A DNA stretch of 64,000 bases. Source: Pseudomonas koreensis (GTDB lineage Bacteria > Pseudomonadota > Gammaproteobacteria > Pseudomonadales > Pseudomonadaceae). The stretch covers positions 1-64,000 of the forward strand of contig NZ_JAOEJU010000030.1 of the NCBI RefSeq assembly GCF_025447595.1. The letters are read 5' to 3'. The notes beneath the pieces were generated by a model, which saw only the letters and a program-made list of their open reading frames with translations, did no database searches and had not been told where the DNA came from. Positions 8,648 to 16,884 of the stretch are shown piece after piece; position 1 is the stretch's first letter; each line of letters opens with the position of its first letter. Made by a program: the position numbers and the translations under genes.

Positions 8648-9877
8648 ATGTTGAAAATCAATGGCGAACGCCTGTGGGCGAGCCTGATGGCCATGGCCGA
8701 AATCGGTGCGACAGCCCGAGGCGGCAGCTGCCGTCTGGCATTGAGCGACGAAGACAAGGCCGGTCGCGAACTGTTCGCCCACTGGTGCCGCGAAGCCGGC
8801 ATGACCCTGAGCGTAGACGCCATCGGCAACCTGTTCGCCCGTCGCGCCGGCACCGATCCGGACGCTGCGCCGGTGATGATGGGTAGCCACCTCGACACCC
8901 AGCCCGAAGGCGGGCGTTTCGACGGTGTCTACGGTGTACTCGCCGGGCTGGAAGTGGTGCGTTGCCTCAACGATCTGAACATCCAGACTCGCAAACCGCT
9001 GGAAGTGGCGGTGTGGACCAATGAAGAAGGCGCACGCTTCACCCCGGCCATGTTTGGCTCGGCGGTGTTCACCGGAATCATGGATCTGAACGCCGCGCTG
9101 GCGGTGCGTGATGTCGATGGCATCAGCGTCGCAGAAGCTTTGCAGCGTACCGGTTACGCCGGTGATCGCCCGTTGGGCGGCAGGGTGGATGCGTATTTTG
9201 AAGCGCACATCGAGCAAGGCCCGATCCTCGAAGACAATGCCAAAAGCATCGGCGTGGTCACGGGCGGTCAGGCGATCCGCTGGCTTGATGTGCGCGTGGA
9301 CGGCATGGCCGCCCACGCCGGCACCACGCCGATGCCGCTGCGCAAGGACGCGCTGTATGGCGCGGCGCGGATGATTCAGGCGATTGAAGGTCTGGCAGCT
9401 GATTTTGCCCCCGAAGGCCTGACCACGGTCGGCGAGTTGAGTATCAACAAGTCCTCGCGCAATACCATTCCGGGGCTGGTGAATTTCACCGTCGATCTGC
9501 GTCATCACCGCGACGACGCCATCGCTGCCATGGAGCAACAAGTCCGCGCCCGCTTGCAGGCCATTGCCGATGGCCGAGGCCTGAACCTGACGATCACCCC
9601 GCACTGGATCAGCCCGGCCACGCCGTTCGACGCCGAATGTGTGGCGGCCGTGCAAGAGGCGGTGAATGCGCTGGGCTACGCTCAGCAGTCGATTGTCAGC
9701 GGCGCCGGGCATGACGCGATACATCTCGCGCGCTACTGCCCGACGGCGATGGTGTTCATCCCGTGTGTCGGCGGCCTGAGCCATAACGAAGCCGAAGATG
9801 TGCTGCCCGAAGACGTGAAGCAGGGCACCGATGTATTGCTCAACGCCGTGCTGGCCCGCGCCGGTCGAGCTGAATAA
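8648..9877 (+). CDS. M20-family Zn-dependent amidohydrolase (allantoate/N-carbamoyl-amino-acid hydrolase type)
   Basis: This 409-aa cytoplasmic enzyme of the hydantoinase/carbamoylase subgroup of peptidase family M20 hydrolyses N-carbamoyl amino acids, ureidoglycolate-type compounds or allantoate. Metal ligands are visible in GSHLDTQPEGGRFDGVYG, in NEEGARF, in AHIEQGP, and in GLSHNEAED near the C-terminus. The GAGHDA loop is also present. I chose ATG 8648 because AGGAG lies seven bases upstream; an upstream in-frame start would overlap the transporter gene. Without neighbouring allantoin or pyrimidine genes the substrate stays open. Confidence 0.88.
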   Translation: MLKINGERLWASLMAMAEIGATARGGSCRLALSDEDKAGRELFAHWCREAGMTLSVDAIGNLFARRAGTDPDAAPVMMGSHLDTQPEGGRFDGVYGVLAGLEVVRCLNDLNIQTRKPLEVAVWTNEEGARFTPAMFGSAVFTGIMDLNAALAVRDVDGISVAEALQRTGYAGDRPLGGRVDAYFEAHIEQGPILEDNAKSIGVVTGGQAIRWLDVRVDGMAAHAGTTPMPLRKDALYGAARMIQAIEGLAADFAPEGLTTVGELSINKSSRNTIPGLVNFTVDLRHHRDDAIAAMEQQVRARLQAIADGRGLNLTITPHWISPATPFDAECVAAVQEAVNALGYAQQSIVSGAGHDAIHLARYCPTAMVFIPCVGGLSHNEAEDVLPEDVKQGTDVLLNAVLARAGRAE

Positions 9878-9887
9878 ACAGGACCTG

Positions 9888-9977
9888 TGTGGGAGCGAGC
9901 TTGCTCGCGATGACGTTCGATCAGTCACCGAAGTTGTTGGATGACCCTCCGCCATCGCGAGCAAGCTCGCTCCCACA
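9888..9977. repeat. REP pair (inverted, BIME-like)
   Basis: Two 23-bp REP copies face each other at 9888-9910 and 9955-9977, as TGTGGGAGCGAGCTTGC... and its reverse complement, separated by 44 bp. Each copy is itself imperfectly palindromic around GAGCTTGCTC. This is a common P. fluorescens-group extragenic element. Confidence 0.92.
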
Positions 9978-10012
9978 GTAGAACACCATGCTGACTGACA
10001 GGAGTTCATCCC

Positions 10013-11038
10013 ATGCGCAGCTTTTTCCACCCCGAACAATTGCTCCACCATCCACGCAGCTATTACTCGCGCGGGCAGATGCGCACGCCGCAGGAAGTGC
10101 CCGAGCGTGCGCAACGACTGGTGCAGGCCGCCCACGGTTTGGGCTTCAGTGTCGAGCAGCCCGTCGATGCCGGCCTCGCACCGTTGCTGGCGGTGCATGG
10201 CGCGCCGTATCTGACGTTCCTTCAGGAAGCGCATGCGCGCTGGAAGGAAATCCCCGAAGACTGGGGCGACGAGGTGATGTCGAACATCTTCGTCCACGAA
10301 CCCAACGCCTTGCGCGGCATCCTTGCCCAGGCGGCGCGCTATCTGGCGGACGGCAGTTGCCCGGTCGGCGAGCAGACCTGGCGCTCGGCCTACTGGTCGG
10401 CGCAAAGCGCAGTGGCCGGGGCTCAGGCGCTGATCGACGGTGAGCCGGCGGCCTACGCCTTGTGCCGTCCGCCGGGGCACCATGCCCGGGCCGAAGCGGC
10501 GGGCGGTTTCTGCTACGTGAACAACGCGGCGGTGGCGGCGCAGGTATTGCGCGACAAGTTTGAAAAAGTCGCGGTGCTCGATACCGACATGCACCACGGT
10601 CAAGGTATCCAGGAGATTTTCTACGACCGCGATGACGTGCTCTACGTCTCGGTACATGGCGATCCGACCAACTTCTATCCGGGCGTCGCCGGGTTCGCCG
10701 ACGAACGTGGCAGCGGCGCGGGGGAGGGCTTCAACCTCAACTTGCCGATGGCCCATGGTTCAAGCGAAGCGGATTTCCTCGGGCAACTGGACGTCGCATT
10801 GAACGCGGTGCGTGAGTTCGGCGCTGAGGTGCTGGTGCTGTCGCTGGGCTTTGATATCTATGAGCTGGATCCGCAAAGCAAAGTCGCCGTCACCCGCGAA
10901 GGCTTTACAGCACTGGGTGAGCGGATTCGCAGCCTGGGCCTGCCATGCCTGATCGTGCAGGAAGGTGGCTATCACCTGGAAAGTCTCGAAGACAATGCTC
11001 GGGCATTTTTCGTGAATGCCGAGGTCTGGCAACCCTGA
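10013..11038 (+). CDS. Histone-deacetylase-family protein (acetylpolyamine amidohydrolase-like)
   Basis: This 341-aa zinc-dependent deacetylase of the class II HDAC/AcuC/AphA superfamily probably removes acetyl groups from acetylpolyamines or other small amides. The expected motifs are present: RPPGHHA, FCYVNNAAVAAQ, LDTDMHHGQG with the Asp and His zinc ligands, SLGFDIYELDP with the second Asp ligand, and the closing QEGGYH. The start ATG 10013 has AGGAG at normal spacing. REP pairs on both sides separate it from the amidohydrolase and from the activator, so it may be transcribed on its own. Pseudomonas usually carries several such deacetylases, and which one this matches is unclear. Confidence 0.87.
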   Translation: MRSFFHPEQLLHHPRSYYSRGQMRTPQEVPERAQRLVQAAHGLGFSVEQPVDAGLAPLLAVHGAPYLTFLQEAHARWKEIPEDWGDEVMSNIFVHEPNALRGILAQAARYLADGSCPVGEQTWRSAYWSAQSAVAGAQALIDGEPAAYALCRPPGHHARAEAAGGFCYVNNAAVAAQVLRDKFEKVAVLDTDMHHGQGIQEIFYDRDDVLYVSVHGDPTNFYPGVAGFADERGSGAGEGFNLNLPMAHGSSEADFLGQLDVALNAVREFGAEVLVLSLGFDIYELDPQSKVAVTREGFTALGERIRSLGLPCLIVQEGGYHLESLEDNARAFFVNAEVWQP

Positions 11039-11064
11039 TAGTCGAGTTGATTGACCAATCGCTT

Positions 11065-11153
11065 TCGCGAGCAAGCTCGCTCCCACAGATGACCGATTTG
11101 AATTCAGTATTTGTATTCAATGCCAGTCCCTGTGGGAGCGAGCTTGCTCGCGA
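11065..11153. repeat. REP pair (inverted)
   Basis: Two REP copies lie at 11065-11087 (TCGCGAGCAAGCTCGC...) and 11131-11153 (TGTGGGAGCGAGCTTG...), in the opposite relative order to the pair at 9888-9977. Together the two pairs bracket the deacetylase gene. Confidence 0.92.
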
Positions 11154-11208
11154 AGAATGTTGAGCCGATCCACCTGCCGGAACACAAGCGCCCTACGGTG
11201 CTTGCCAT

Positions 11209-11244
11209 CGCCCTGACGTTAACGTAAACATTGGCGTCAGGGCG
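11209..11244. repeat. Perfect inverted repeat upstream of the sigma-54 activator gene
   Basis: Perfect 10-bp arms CGCCCTGACG (11209-11218) and CGTCAGGGCG (11235-11244) surround a 16-bp AT-richer loop, and CATC/GATG extends the dyad imperfectly outward. No T-tract follows, so it is unlikely to be a simple terminator. It lies 42 bp before the start of the activator gene and could be an operator or an mRNA leader structure. Confidence 0.6.
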
Positions 11245-11286
11245 CTGATGTAAAAAAGCGCAAAGCGGACCGCTCCGGAGCGCTTG

Positions 11287-13191
11287 ATGACTCTTATAAA
11301 AACAACCGATCCCAAGTCTCACCACGAAGCCCGGCTGGCCCGGGAAAAACTCCATCTCGAAGGGCAGGTCCCGGATGGCGTGTTGCGTGCGGAGATCGAT
11401 GCTTCGTGGCGGCGCAGTCTGAGCCACGGCGTGCATTTCAATGGCAAGCATGAGCTGGCGCTGGAATCGAGCGCGAGTCTCGATGTGTTGCTGGCGAGCA
11501 ATCGCTTGCTGATCGATGCGGCGATACCGGCCATCGATTACCTGGCCGAACGTCAGGGCAAGGAAGGCCTGATCATCCTCGCCAATTCCGACGCCACCAT
11601 CCTTGCGGTGGAGGGGCGCGCTGACCGGCTCAAGGGCAGCGGCCTGCAGGACATCACCCTCGGCGCCTGCTGGAGCGAAGCCGCCCGTGGCACCAACGCC
11701 CTCGGCACGGCGCTGGTCGAAGCGCGGCCGACCCTGATCGATTGCGGTGAACATTACCTCGATCGCCTCACGGATTTTTCCTGCACCTCGGTGCCGATCC
11801 ATTGCCCCCAGGGCGAAATTCTCGGCGTCCTCGACCTGACCCGCGAAGGCCCTCTCGGCCGCGTCCACGACAGCACCGCGCTGCTGAGCATGGCGGTCAG
11901 CCAGATCGAGAGCCGCGTGTTCAACAACAGTTTTCCCGATCAGATCGTCCTCGCCTTTCACAGCCGCCGGCAGTATCTGGAATCGCCGTGGCAAGGGCTG
12001 CTGGCAGTCAGTCTCGGCGGGCAGATTCTGGCGGTCAGCGCCCAGGCCTGCCAGTTGCTGCGGGCCGAACGCTCGGCGCTGGTCGGACGGCGTTGCGAAG
12101 AATTCCTCGGGGTCGATGGCGTGCAATTGCTGACCCGCCTGCAACAAGGCGGCGTCGGCAGTGTGCAGACCGCCAAGGGCGAATTTTTCTACAAGACCCT
12201 GCGAGCCCCGGCGCGCTCGGTGAACCTCGGCGGCCCGCCGCGCAGCGTGGGGAAAACCGCCAAGGCGCAACCGGATCTGGAAGCACTGGCCGGAAACAAC
12301 GCTCGCTATGCCCGCGCTCTGCGCATGGCCCGTCAAGGCCTGGCCAATGAACTGCCGGTGCTGCTGCTCGGCGAAACCGGCACCGGTAAAGAGGTGATAG
12401 CCCGCGCCCTGCACCTGGCCGGCAGCCGCAGCGACAAACCGTTTGTGGCCGTGAACTGTGCGGCAATTCCCGAAGGCCTGATCGAGTCGGAACTGTTTGG
12501 CTACCGCGAAGGCGCCTTCACCGGTTCGCGCCGTGGCGGGATGATCGGGCGTCTGCAACAGGCTCACGGTGGCACGTTGTTCCTCGATGAGATCGGCGAC
12601 ATGCCACTGGCCCTGCAGGCGCGTTTGCTGCGTGTTCTGCAGGATCGCAAAGTCGCGCCGCTGGGTGCCGGGGAGGAGCAGGACATCGACGTCGCGCTGA
12701 TCTGCGCCACTCACCGCGACCTCAAACGTCAGGTCGAGGACAAGCAGTTTCGCGAGGACCTTTTCTACCGCGTCAACGGTATCAACGTGATGCTCCCGGC
12801 CCTGCGCGAGCGTGAGGACTTCAGCGCGCTGGTCGCTCGGCTGTTGGGCAAGCTCGACGCACCGAACGCCGTGCTGCACGACGATCTCAATCGCCTGCTC
12901 GGCGCGTATCACTGGCCGGGCAACATCCGCCAACTGGAAATGGTGCTGCGCACCGCGCTGGCGATGCGCGAACCCGGTGAAACGGTGCTGACCCTTGATC
13001 ACCTGCCCGACAGCATGCTCGACGAACTCTGCGCCACCGAGAAACCCCAGACCGGCAGCATTCGCAAGAACGAACTGGAGATGATCCGCCAGTCCCTCGA
13101 TACCCATCAGGGCAATGTCTCGGCTGCCGCCGACGCTCTCGGCATCAGCCGCGCGACCCTGTACCGCAAACTCAAACAGTTGCGTTCGTGA
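11287..13191 (+). CDS. Sigma-54-dependent activator, AcoR-like (likely regulator of the amine dehydrogenase system)
   Basis: This 634-aa bacterial enhancer-binding protein has an N-terminal AcoR-type GAF sensor region (about 1-320). The AAA+ domain has Walker A GETGTGKE near 362 and Walker B GTLFLDEIGD near 431. A C-terminal Fis-type HTH ends in AADALGISRATLYRKLKQL. The sigma-54 contact loop reads GAFTGS instead of the usual GAFTGA. I chose ATG 11287 because GGAG lies six bases upstream; the TTG just before it is less likely. Its stop overlaps the start of the ABC exporter gene, so it is transcribed with the QHNDH maturation genes. Sigma-54 promoter sequences before the aldehyde dehydrogenase and, more weakly, before the alpha-subunit gene make these its likely targets. 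Confidence 0.88.
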   Translation: MTLIKTTDPKSHHEARLAREKLHLEGQVPDGVLRAEIDASWRRSLSHGVHFNGKHELALESSASLDVLLASNRLLIDAAIPAIDYLAERQGKEGLIILANSDATILAVEGRADRLKGSGLQDITLGACWSEAARGTNALGTALVEARPTLIDCGEHYLDRLTDFSCTSVPIHCPQGEILGVLDLTREGPLGRVHDSTALLSMAVSQIESRVFNNSFPDQIVLAFHSRRQYLESPWQGLLAVSLGGQILAVSAQACQLLRAERSALVGRRCEEFLGVDGVQLLTRLQQGGVGSVQTAKGEFFYKTLRAPARSVNLGGPPRSVGKTAKAQPDLEALAGNNARYARALRMARQGLANELPVLLLGETGTGKEVIARALHLAGSRSDKPFVAVNCAAIPEGLIESELFGYREGAFTGSRRGGMIGRLQQAHGGTLFLDEIGDMPLALQARLLRVLQDRKVAPLGAGEEQDIDVALICATHRDLKRQVEDKQFREDLFYRVNGINVMLPALREREDFSALVARLLGKLDAPNAVLHDDLNRLLGAYHWPGNIRQLEMVLRTALAMREPGETVLTLDHLPDSMLDELCATEKPQTGSIRKNELEMIRQSLDTHQGNVSAAADALGISRATLYRKLKQLRS

Positions 13192-14909
13192 TGCAGCGCC
13201 TGTTCGTGCGGCTGATCGACAGCCAGAATCCCGCCGCACTGCAAGCGGCGTTGCGTTGGTTGTATGGTTTTGTGCGACCACAGCGGCTGGCGATTGCCGG
13301 CCTGCTCGGTCTGTCGGTATGCGCCTCGTTGCTGGTGTTGGTGCAGCCGTGGCTGGTCAAGTTGCTGATCGACGACGGGCTGCTGGCGCGCAATTTCCCG
13401 ATGCTGGTAATGATCGCGGTGCTGATGATTATCGCCGGGCTGCTCGGCACGGCGTTGTCGGGGATCAACCGCTATCTGCACACGCGCCTGTCCGGGCGGA
13501 TTCTGTTTGCCCTGCGCGATGACCTTTACCGGCATTTGCAGAAACTGTCGCCAAGCTTCTACGGCCAGCGGCGGATCGGCGATCTGATGTCACGGCTCGA
13601 CGGTGATGTGGCGGAGATTCAGCGCTTCGCCGTGGACTCGTTGTTCTCGGCGGTATCGAGTGTGATCGGCCTGGTGGTCGCGATCGCGATGCTGTTCACG
13701 CTGTCTTGGAAGCTGTCGTTGCTGGCGCTGGTGTTGATCCCGCTCGACGTGCTCTGGCTGCGCTGGATGCGGCGCAAGGTCGAGCGCGATGTGCGGCAGT
13801 TGCGCGAGCGTTCGGCGGACATGTCGTCGTTCATGGTCGAGACCCTGCCGGTGATGAAATTCATTCAGTCCGCCGGCCAGCAGCAGCGTGAAGCGCGGCG
13901 TCTGGAAAGCCTCGGGCAGGGCTACATGAACCAGTTGCTGCGCCTGCAGGTCACCGAGTTTTTCACCCAGGCTGTGCCCGGTACGTTGACGTCGCTGTCC
14001 CGCGCCTGCGCGTTCTTGATCGGCGGTTATTGGGTGGTGCGGGGCACCTGGCAATTGGGTGCGCTGATCGCGTTTTCCACCTATTTGGGGATGGCGGTCG
14101 GGCCGGTGCAGAGCCTGTTGGGGCTATACGTGGCGATCCAGCGCATGACCGTCAGCCTTGGTCGGGTCATGGAGTTGCGCGGCGAAGAACCCACGGTGTT
14201 TTCACCGGTCACGCCGAAACCGTTTCCGTCTTCGGGCGAGCTGCGTTTTGACGCGGTGCACTTCAGCCATCCGGGCCGACCAAGCACGTTGAGCGGCATC
14301 GAAGCGACGATTCCCTACGGTCTGAAAGTTGCCTTGAGCGGCGGTTCCGGCGTCGGCAAGTCGACACTGATCGATCTGCTGCAACGGCATCACGATCCGC
14401 AGTCCGGGCGGGTGCTGCTTGGCGAAGTAGATCTGCGTGAACTGGAGCTGTTCGAGCTGCGCCGACACATCGCCGTGGTCAGCCAGGACATCGTGCTGTT
14501 TCGCGGCAGCCTCGCCGACAACTTGGCCTACGCGGTACCGGACGCCAGCCGCGAAGCTATCGCCGAGGTCGCACGGCTGGCGCAACTCGACAGCCTGATC
14601 GCGTCGCTGCCCGAAGGCCTCGACAGTCCGTTGGGCGAGCGCGGTCAGCAATTGTCCGGCGGGCAGAAACAGCGGATCGCGATTGCCCGGGCGCTGTTGC
14701 AGGATCCACTGATTCTGGTGCTCGACGAAGCCACGTCGGCAGTCGACGAAGCCACCGAGCGCGAGGTGATCGAAGCCATCGACCGGTTGTTTGCCGGGCG
14801 CACGCGGATCCTCATCAGCCATCGTCCGTCGACCCTGGCCGATGCCGATCTGCGTTTCGAATTGCTCGACGGAGTGCTCATTTCGAAAACGGTGCTGCAT
14901 GAAGCCTGA
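13191..14909 (+). CDS. qhpF: ABC exporter (ATP-binding/permease), QHNDH gamma-subunit export type
   Basis: This is a half-size ABC exporter of about 572 aa. A six-helix membrane domain covers about residues 1-320. The nucleotide-binding domain carries Walker A SGGSGVGKST, signature LSGGQKQRIAI and Walker B LILVLDEATS. On its own it looks like a generic lipid or drug exporter. The overlapping subtilisin-like and flavin monooxygenase genes identify it as the QhpF type, which in Paracoccus is needed to move the processed gamma subunit to the periplasm. ATG 13191 overlaps the activator stop (TGATG); a GTG at 13188 is the alternative. It overlaps the protease gene by 11 bases. Confidence 0.85.
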   Translation: MQRLFVRLIDSQNPAALQAALRWLYGFVRPQRLAIAGLLGLSVCASLLVLVQPWLVKLLIDDGLLARNFPMLVMIAVLMIIAGLLGTALSGINRYLHTRLSGRILFALRDDLYRHLQKLSPSFYGQRRIGDLMSRLDGDVAEIQRFAVDSLFSAVSSVIGLVVAIAMLFTLSWKLSLLALVLIPLDVLWLRWMRRKVERDVRQLRERSADMSSFMVETLPVMKFIQSAGQQQREARRLESLGQGYMNQLLRLQVTEFFTQAVPGTLTSLSRACAFLIGGYWVVRGTWQLGALIAFSTYLGMAVGPVQSLLGLYVAIQRMTVSLGRVMELRGEEPTVFSPVTPKPFPSSGELRFDAVHFSHPGRPSTLSGIEATIPYGLKVALSGGSGVGKSTLIDLLQRHHDPQSGRVLLGEVDLRELELFELRRHIAVVSQDIVLFRGSLADNLAYAVPDASREAIAEVARLAQLDSLIASLPEGLDSPLGERGQQLSGGQKQRIAIARALLQDPLILVLDEATSAVDEATEREVIEAIDRLFAGRTRILISHRPSTLADADLRFELLDGVLISKTVLHEA

Positions 14910-15576
14910 GTTGCGGATTGGTGTGGTCGACAGCGGGCACTCGGCGGCGCAACGCCTGCAGGTGGTTGCCGGGCGGCGATTCTCGTTGCTGGAGGACGGG
15001 CTGGCCGAGTCGGATCTGCGCGACGACCCACTTGGCCATGGCAGCGCGGTGATCGAAGCGATCAGTCGTCGTGCACCGGCCGCGCAAATCTGCGTGGCTC
15101 AGGTGTTCGACCAGCGCGGCGTCACCAGTGCCTTGCAGATTTCTGCAGCCATTGACTGGCTGGTGGCGCAGGACGTGCGGCTGGTCAATCTGAGCCTCGG
15201 TCTGCGCCAGGATCGCAGCCTGTTGCGCGAGGCCTGCGCGGCGGCGGTGGCTCGTGATGTGTTGCTGTGTGCGTCGAGTCCGGCGCAGGGCGCGGCGGTG
15301 TTTCCGGCGAGTTATCCGCAGGTGCTGCGGGTGACCGGAGATGCCCGTTGCACCGATGAACAATGGTCATGGCTCGACAGTGCGCAGGCGGATTTTGCCG
15401 CCTGTGTTCGCGGTACCTATCCGGGGCAGTCAGGGGCCAGCCTGGGGTGTGCAGCGTTGAGCGGGCATATTGCCGGTTATCTGCTGGAGCATCCGCAGGC
15501 GAGCAATGCCGAGGTCATCGACTGGCTTAAACAGCACGCTCGTTATCGCAGCCCGGAACGGCGTTTTGGACCATGA
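14899..15576 (+). CDS. qhpE: Subtilisin-like serine protease, QHNDH gamma-subunit leader peptidase
   Basis: This 225-aa protein is a compact S8 peptidase without signal peptide or propeptide, so it should act in the cytoplasm. The catalytic triad is visible as Asp11 (VVDSG), His47 (PLGHGS) and Ser181 (SGASLG). The segment that normally holds the oxyanion Asn (AAGN in subtilisins) reads ASSPAQG, without Asn. In Paracoccus, QhpE removes the 28-residue leader of the cross-linked gamma subunit; a leader of that length is present in the gamma precursor at 22628. The start ATG 14899 lies inside the end of the ABC gene, and the stop overlaps the monooxygenase start (ATGA). Confidence 0.85.
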   Translation: MKPELRIGVVDSGHSAAQRLQVVAGRRFSLLEDGLAESDLRDDPLGHGSAVIEAISRRAPAAQICVAQVFDQRGVTSALQISAAIDWLVAQDVRLVNLSLGLRQDRSLLREACAAAVARDVLLCASSPAQGAAVFPASYPQVLRVTGDARCTDEQWSWLDSAQADFAACVRGTYPGQSGASLGCAALSGHIAGYLLEHPQASNAEVIDWLKQHARYRSPERRFGP

Positions 15577-16868
15577 CTTCGATCCTGATTCTCGGTGCCG
15601 GGCCGGCCGGTGCGGCGGTGGCGTTGGGGCTGCGACGACTGGGCTTCGACGTGACGCTGGTCAGCGAGTGGCGGCGGTTTGAGGCGCTCGAAGGCGTGTC
15701 GCAACGGGTGTTGGAGGCGTTGCGCGGTGCCGGGTTGAATCACGGGGTGGCGAATGCGACGTTGCCGTCCCAAAGGCAGGTTTCGTGGAACGGCCAGCAA
15801 CATGCGCAGAACATCGAGTTTCTGCTGGATCGTCCGACCTTTGATCGCGGCTTGCGGGAAGACTTGCGGGTGGCCGGGGTCGAGGTGATTGAAGGGCGAG
15901 TCCTGAATGTTCTTTTTTCGCCGGAGGGGCATCGGGTCGAGCTCGATGGTGGTCAGACGCTAACGGCTGATTATCTGGTGGAAGCCCGTGGGCGACAGGC
16001 GCCGGCATCTGGCAAAGGTCTGCGAGGGCCGGAGACAGTCAGCCTGCTCAATCGCTGGCAAGGTGCGCCAGGTGTGACGGCCAGCGCGGTGGAAAGCCTT
16101 GAAGACGGCTGGGCGTGGATGGCTCGACGGGACGATGGACAGTGTTATTGGCAATGGACGGTGGATGTTGCGAGTGCCGGGTTGCCGGGCAAGGCGCAGT
16201 TGCTCGATTACTGTCGCGCTCGGCGTCAGGCTTCGGGTTTTTCTCAAGCGTTTTTTTCCTTAGCGCCTGAAGTCGATCTGCAACTGCACGCTCGCAGCAG
16301 CACCGCAATCCTTGCGCCGCAGGTGTGCGGTGATAACTGGATTCGTGTAGGCGATGCAGCGATGGCGGTGGACCCGCTGTCGGGCAACGGGATTTTTCAG
16401 TCGCTGTCCTCGGCGTTGCAGGCACCGGTGGTGATCAACACGCTGTTGCGCAAACCCGATCGTGCGGAGCTGGCCCGGCGTTTTCATCGGCAGCGAGTGG
16501 AGCAGTTGTTCCTGCGTTTTGCGCGAATCGGCCGGGACTTTTATGCCGATGAACAGCGCTGGCTCGATCGGCCGTTCTGGCAGGCGCGGCGGCAGTGGCC
16601 TGATGCTGAAGTGGCCCATGCGGCAGCGGATTTTGCCGCTTTGCGCATTGAGAGGATGCCGGTGTTGCGTGACGGGTTTGTCGATGAAGCCGAGGTGGTG
16701 ATCACGGCGGATCAGCCGCTGGGGATCTGGCATGTGCAAGGTGTCGAGCTGGCTCCGCTGGTGCGGCGCTTGCGCGATGAGCCGGCGGATCAGGTGTTGG
16801 CGGGATTGACGCTTGAGCAGGGGCGGGCGGTTCGCGGGTGGCTGTTGGCCCAGGGTTTCAAACCCTGA
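15573..16868 (+). CDS. qhpG: FAD-dependent monooxygenase of QHNDH cofactor maturation
   Basis: This 431-aa flavoprotein of the PHBH/halogenase-like group has the N-terminal FAD-binding motif LILGAGPAGAAVALGL and the second FAD motif GDAAMAVDPLSGNG near residue 262. In Paracoccus, QhpG is a flavin monooxygenase that hydroxylates the precursor tryptophan during formation of cysteine tryptophylquinone (CTQ). The gene starts in an ATGA overlap with the protease gene and is the last gene of the operon. It ends 16 bases before the convergent aldehyde dehydrogenase gene. Without this context one could mistake it for a tryptophan halogenase; the operon makes the QhpG role much more likely. Confidence 0.85.
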   Translation: MTSILILGAGPAGAAVALGLRRLGFDVTLVSEWRRFEALEGVSQRVLEALRGAGLNHGVANATLPSQRQVSWNGQQHAQNIEFLLDRPTFDRGLREDLRVAGVEVIEGRVLNVLFSPEGHRVELDGGQTLTADYLVEARGRQAPASGKGLRGPETVSLLNRWQGAPGVTASAVESLEDGWAWMARRDDGQCYWQWTVDVASAGLPGKAQLLDYCRARRQASGFSQAFFSLAPEVDLQLHARSSTAILAPQVCGDNWIRVGDAAMAVDPLSGNGIFQSLSSALQAPVVINTLLRKPDRAELARRFHRQRVEQLFLRFARIGRDFYADEQRWLDRPFWQARRQWPDAEVAHAAADFAALRIERMPVLRDGFVDEAEVVITADQPLGIWHVQGVELAPLVRRLRDEPADQVLAGLTLEQGRAVRGWLLAQGFKP

Positions 16869-16884
16869 GCCATGAACGCAGTCA

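Noticed and set aside
15573..16868. Tryptophan halogenase-like flavoprotein, possible natural-product cluster
   Set aside because: The FAD motifs fit halogenases too, but the overlap with the protease and exporter genes and the nearby QHNDH operon explain it better as QhpG. No other biosynthetic genes are present.
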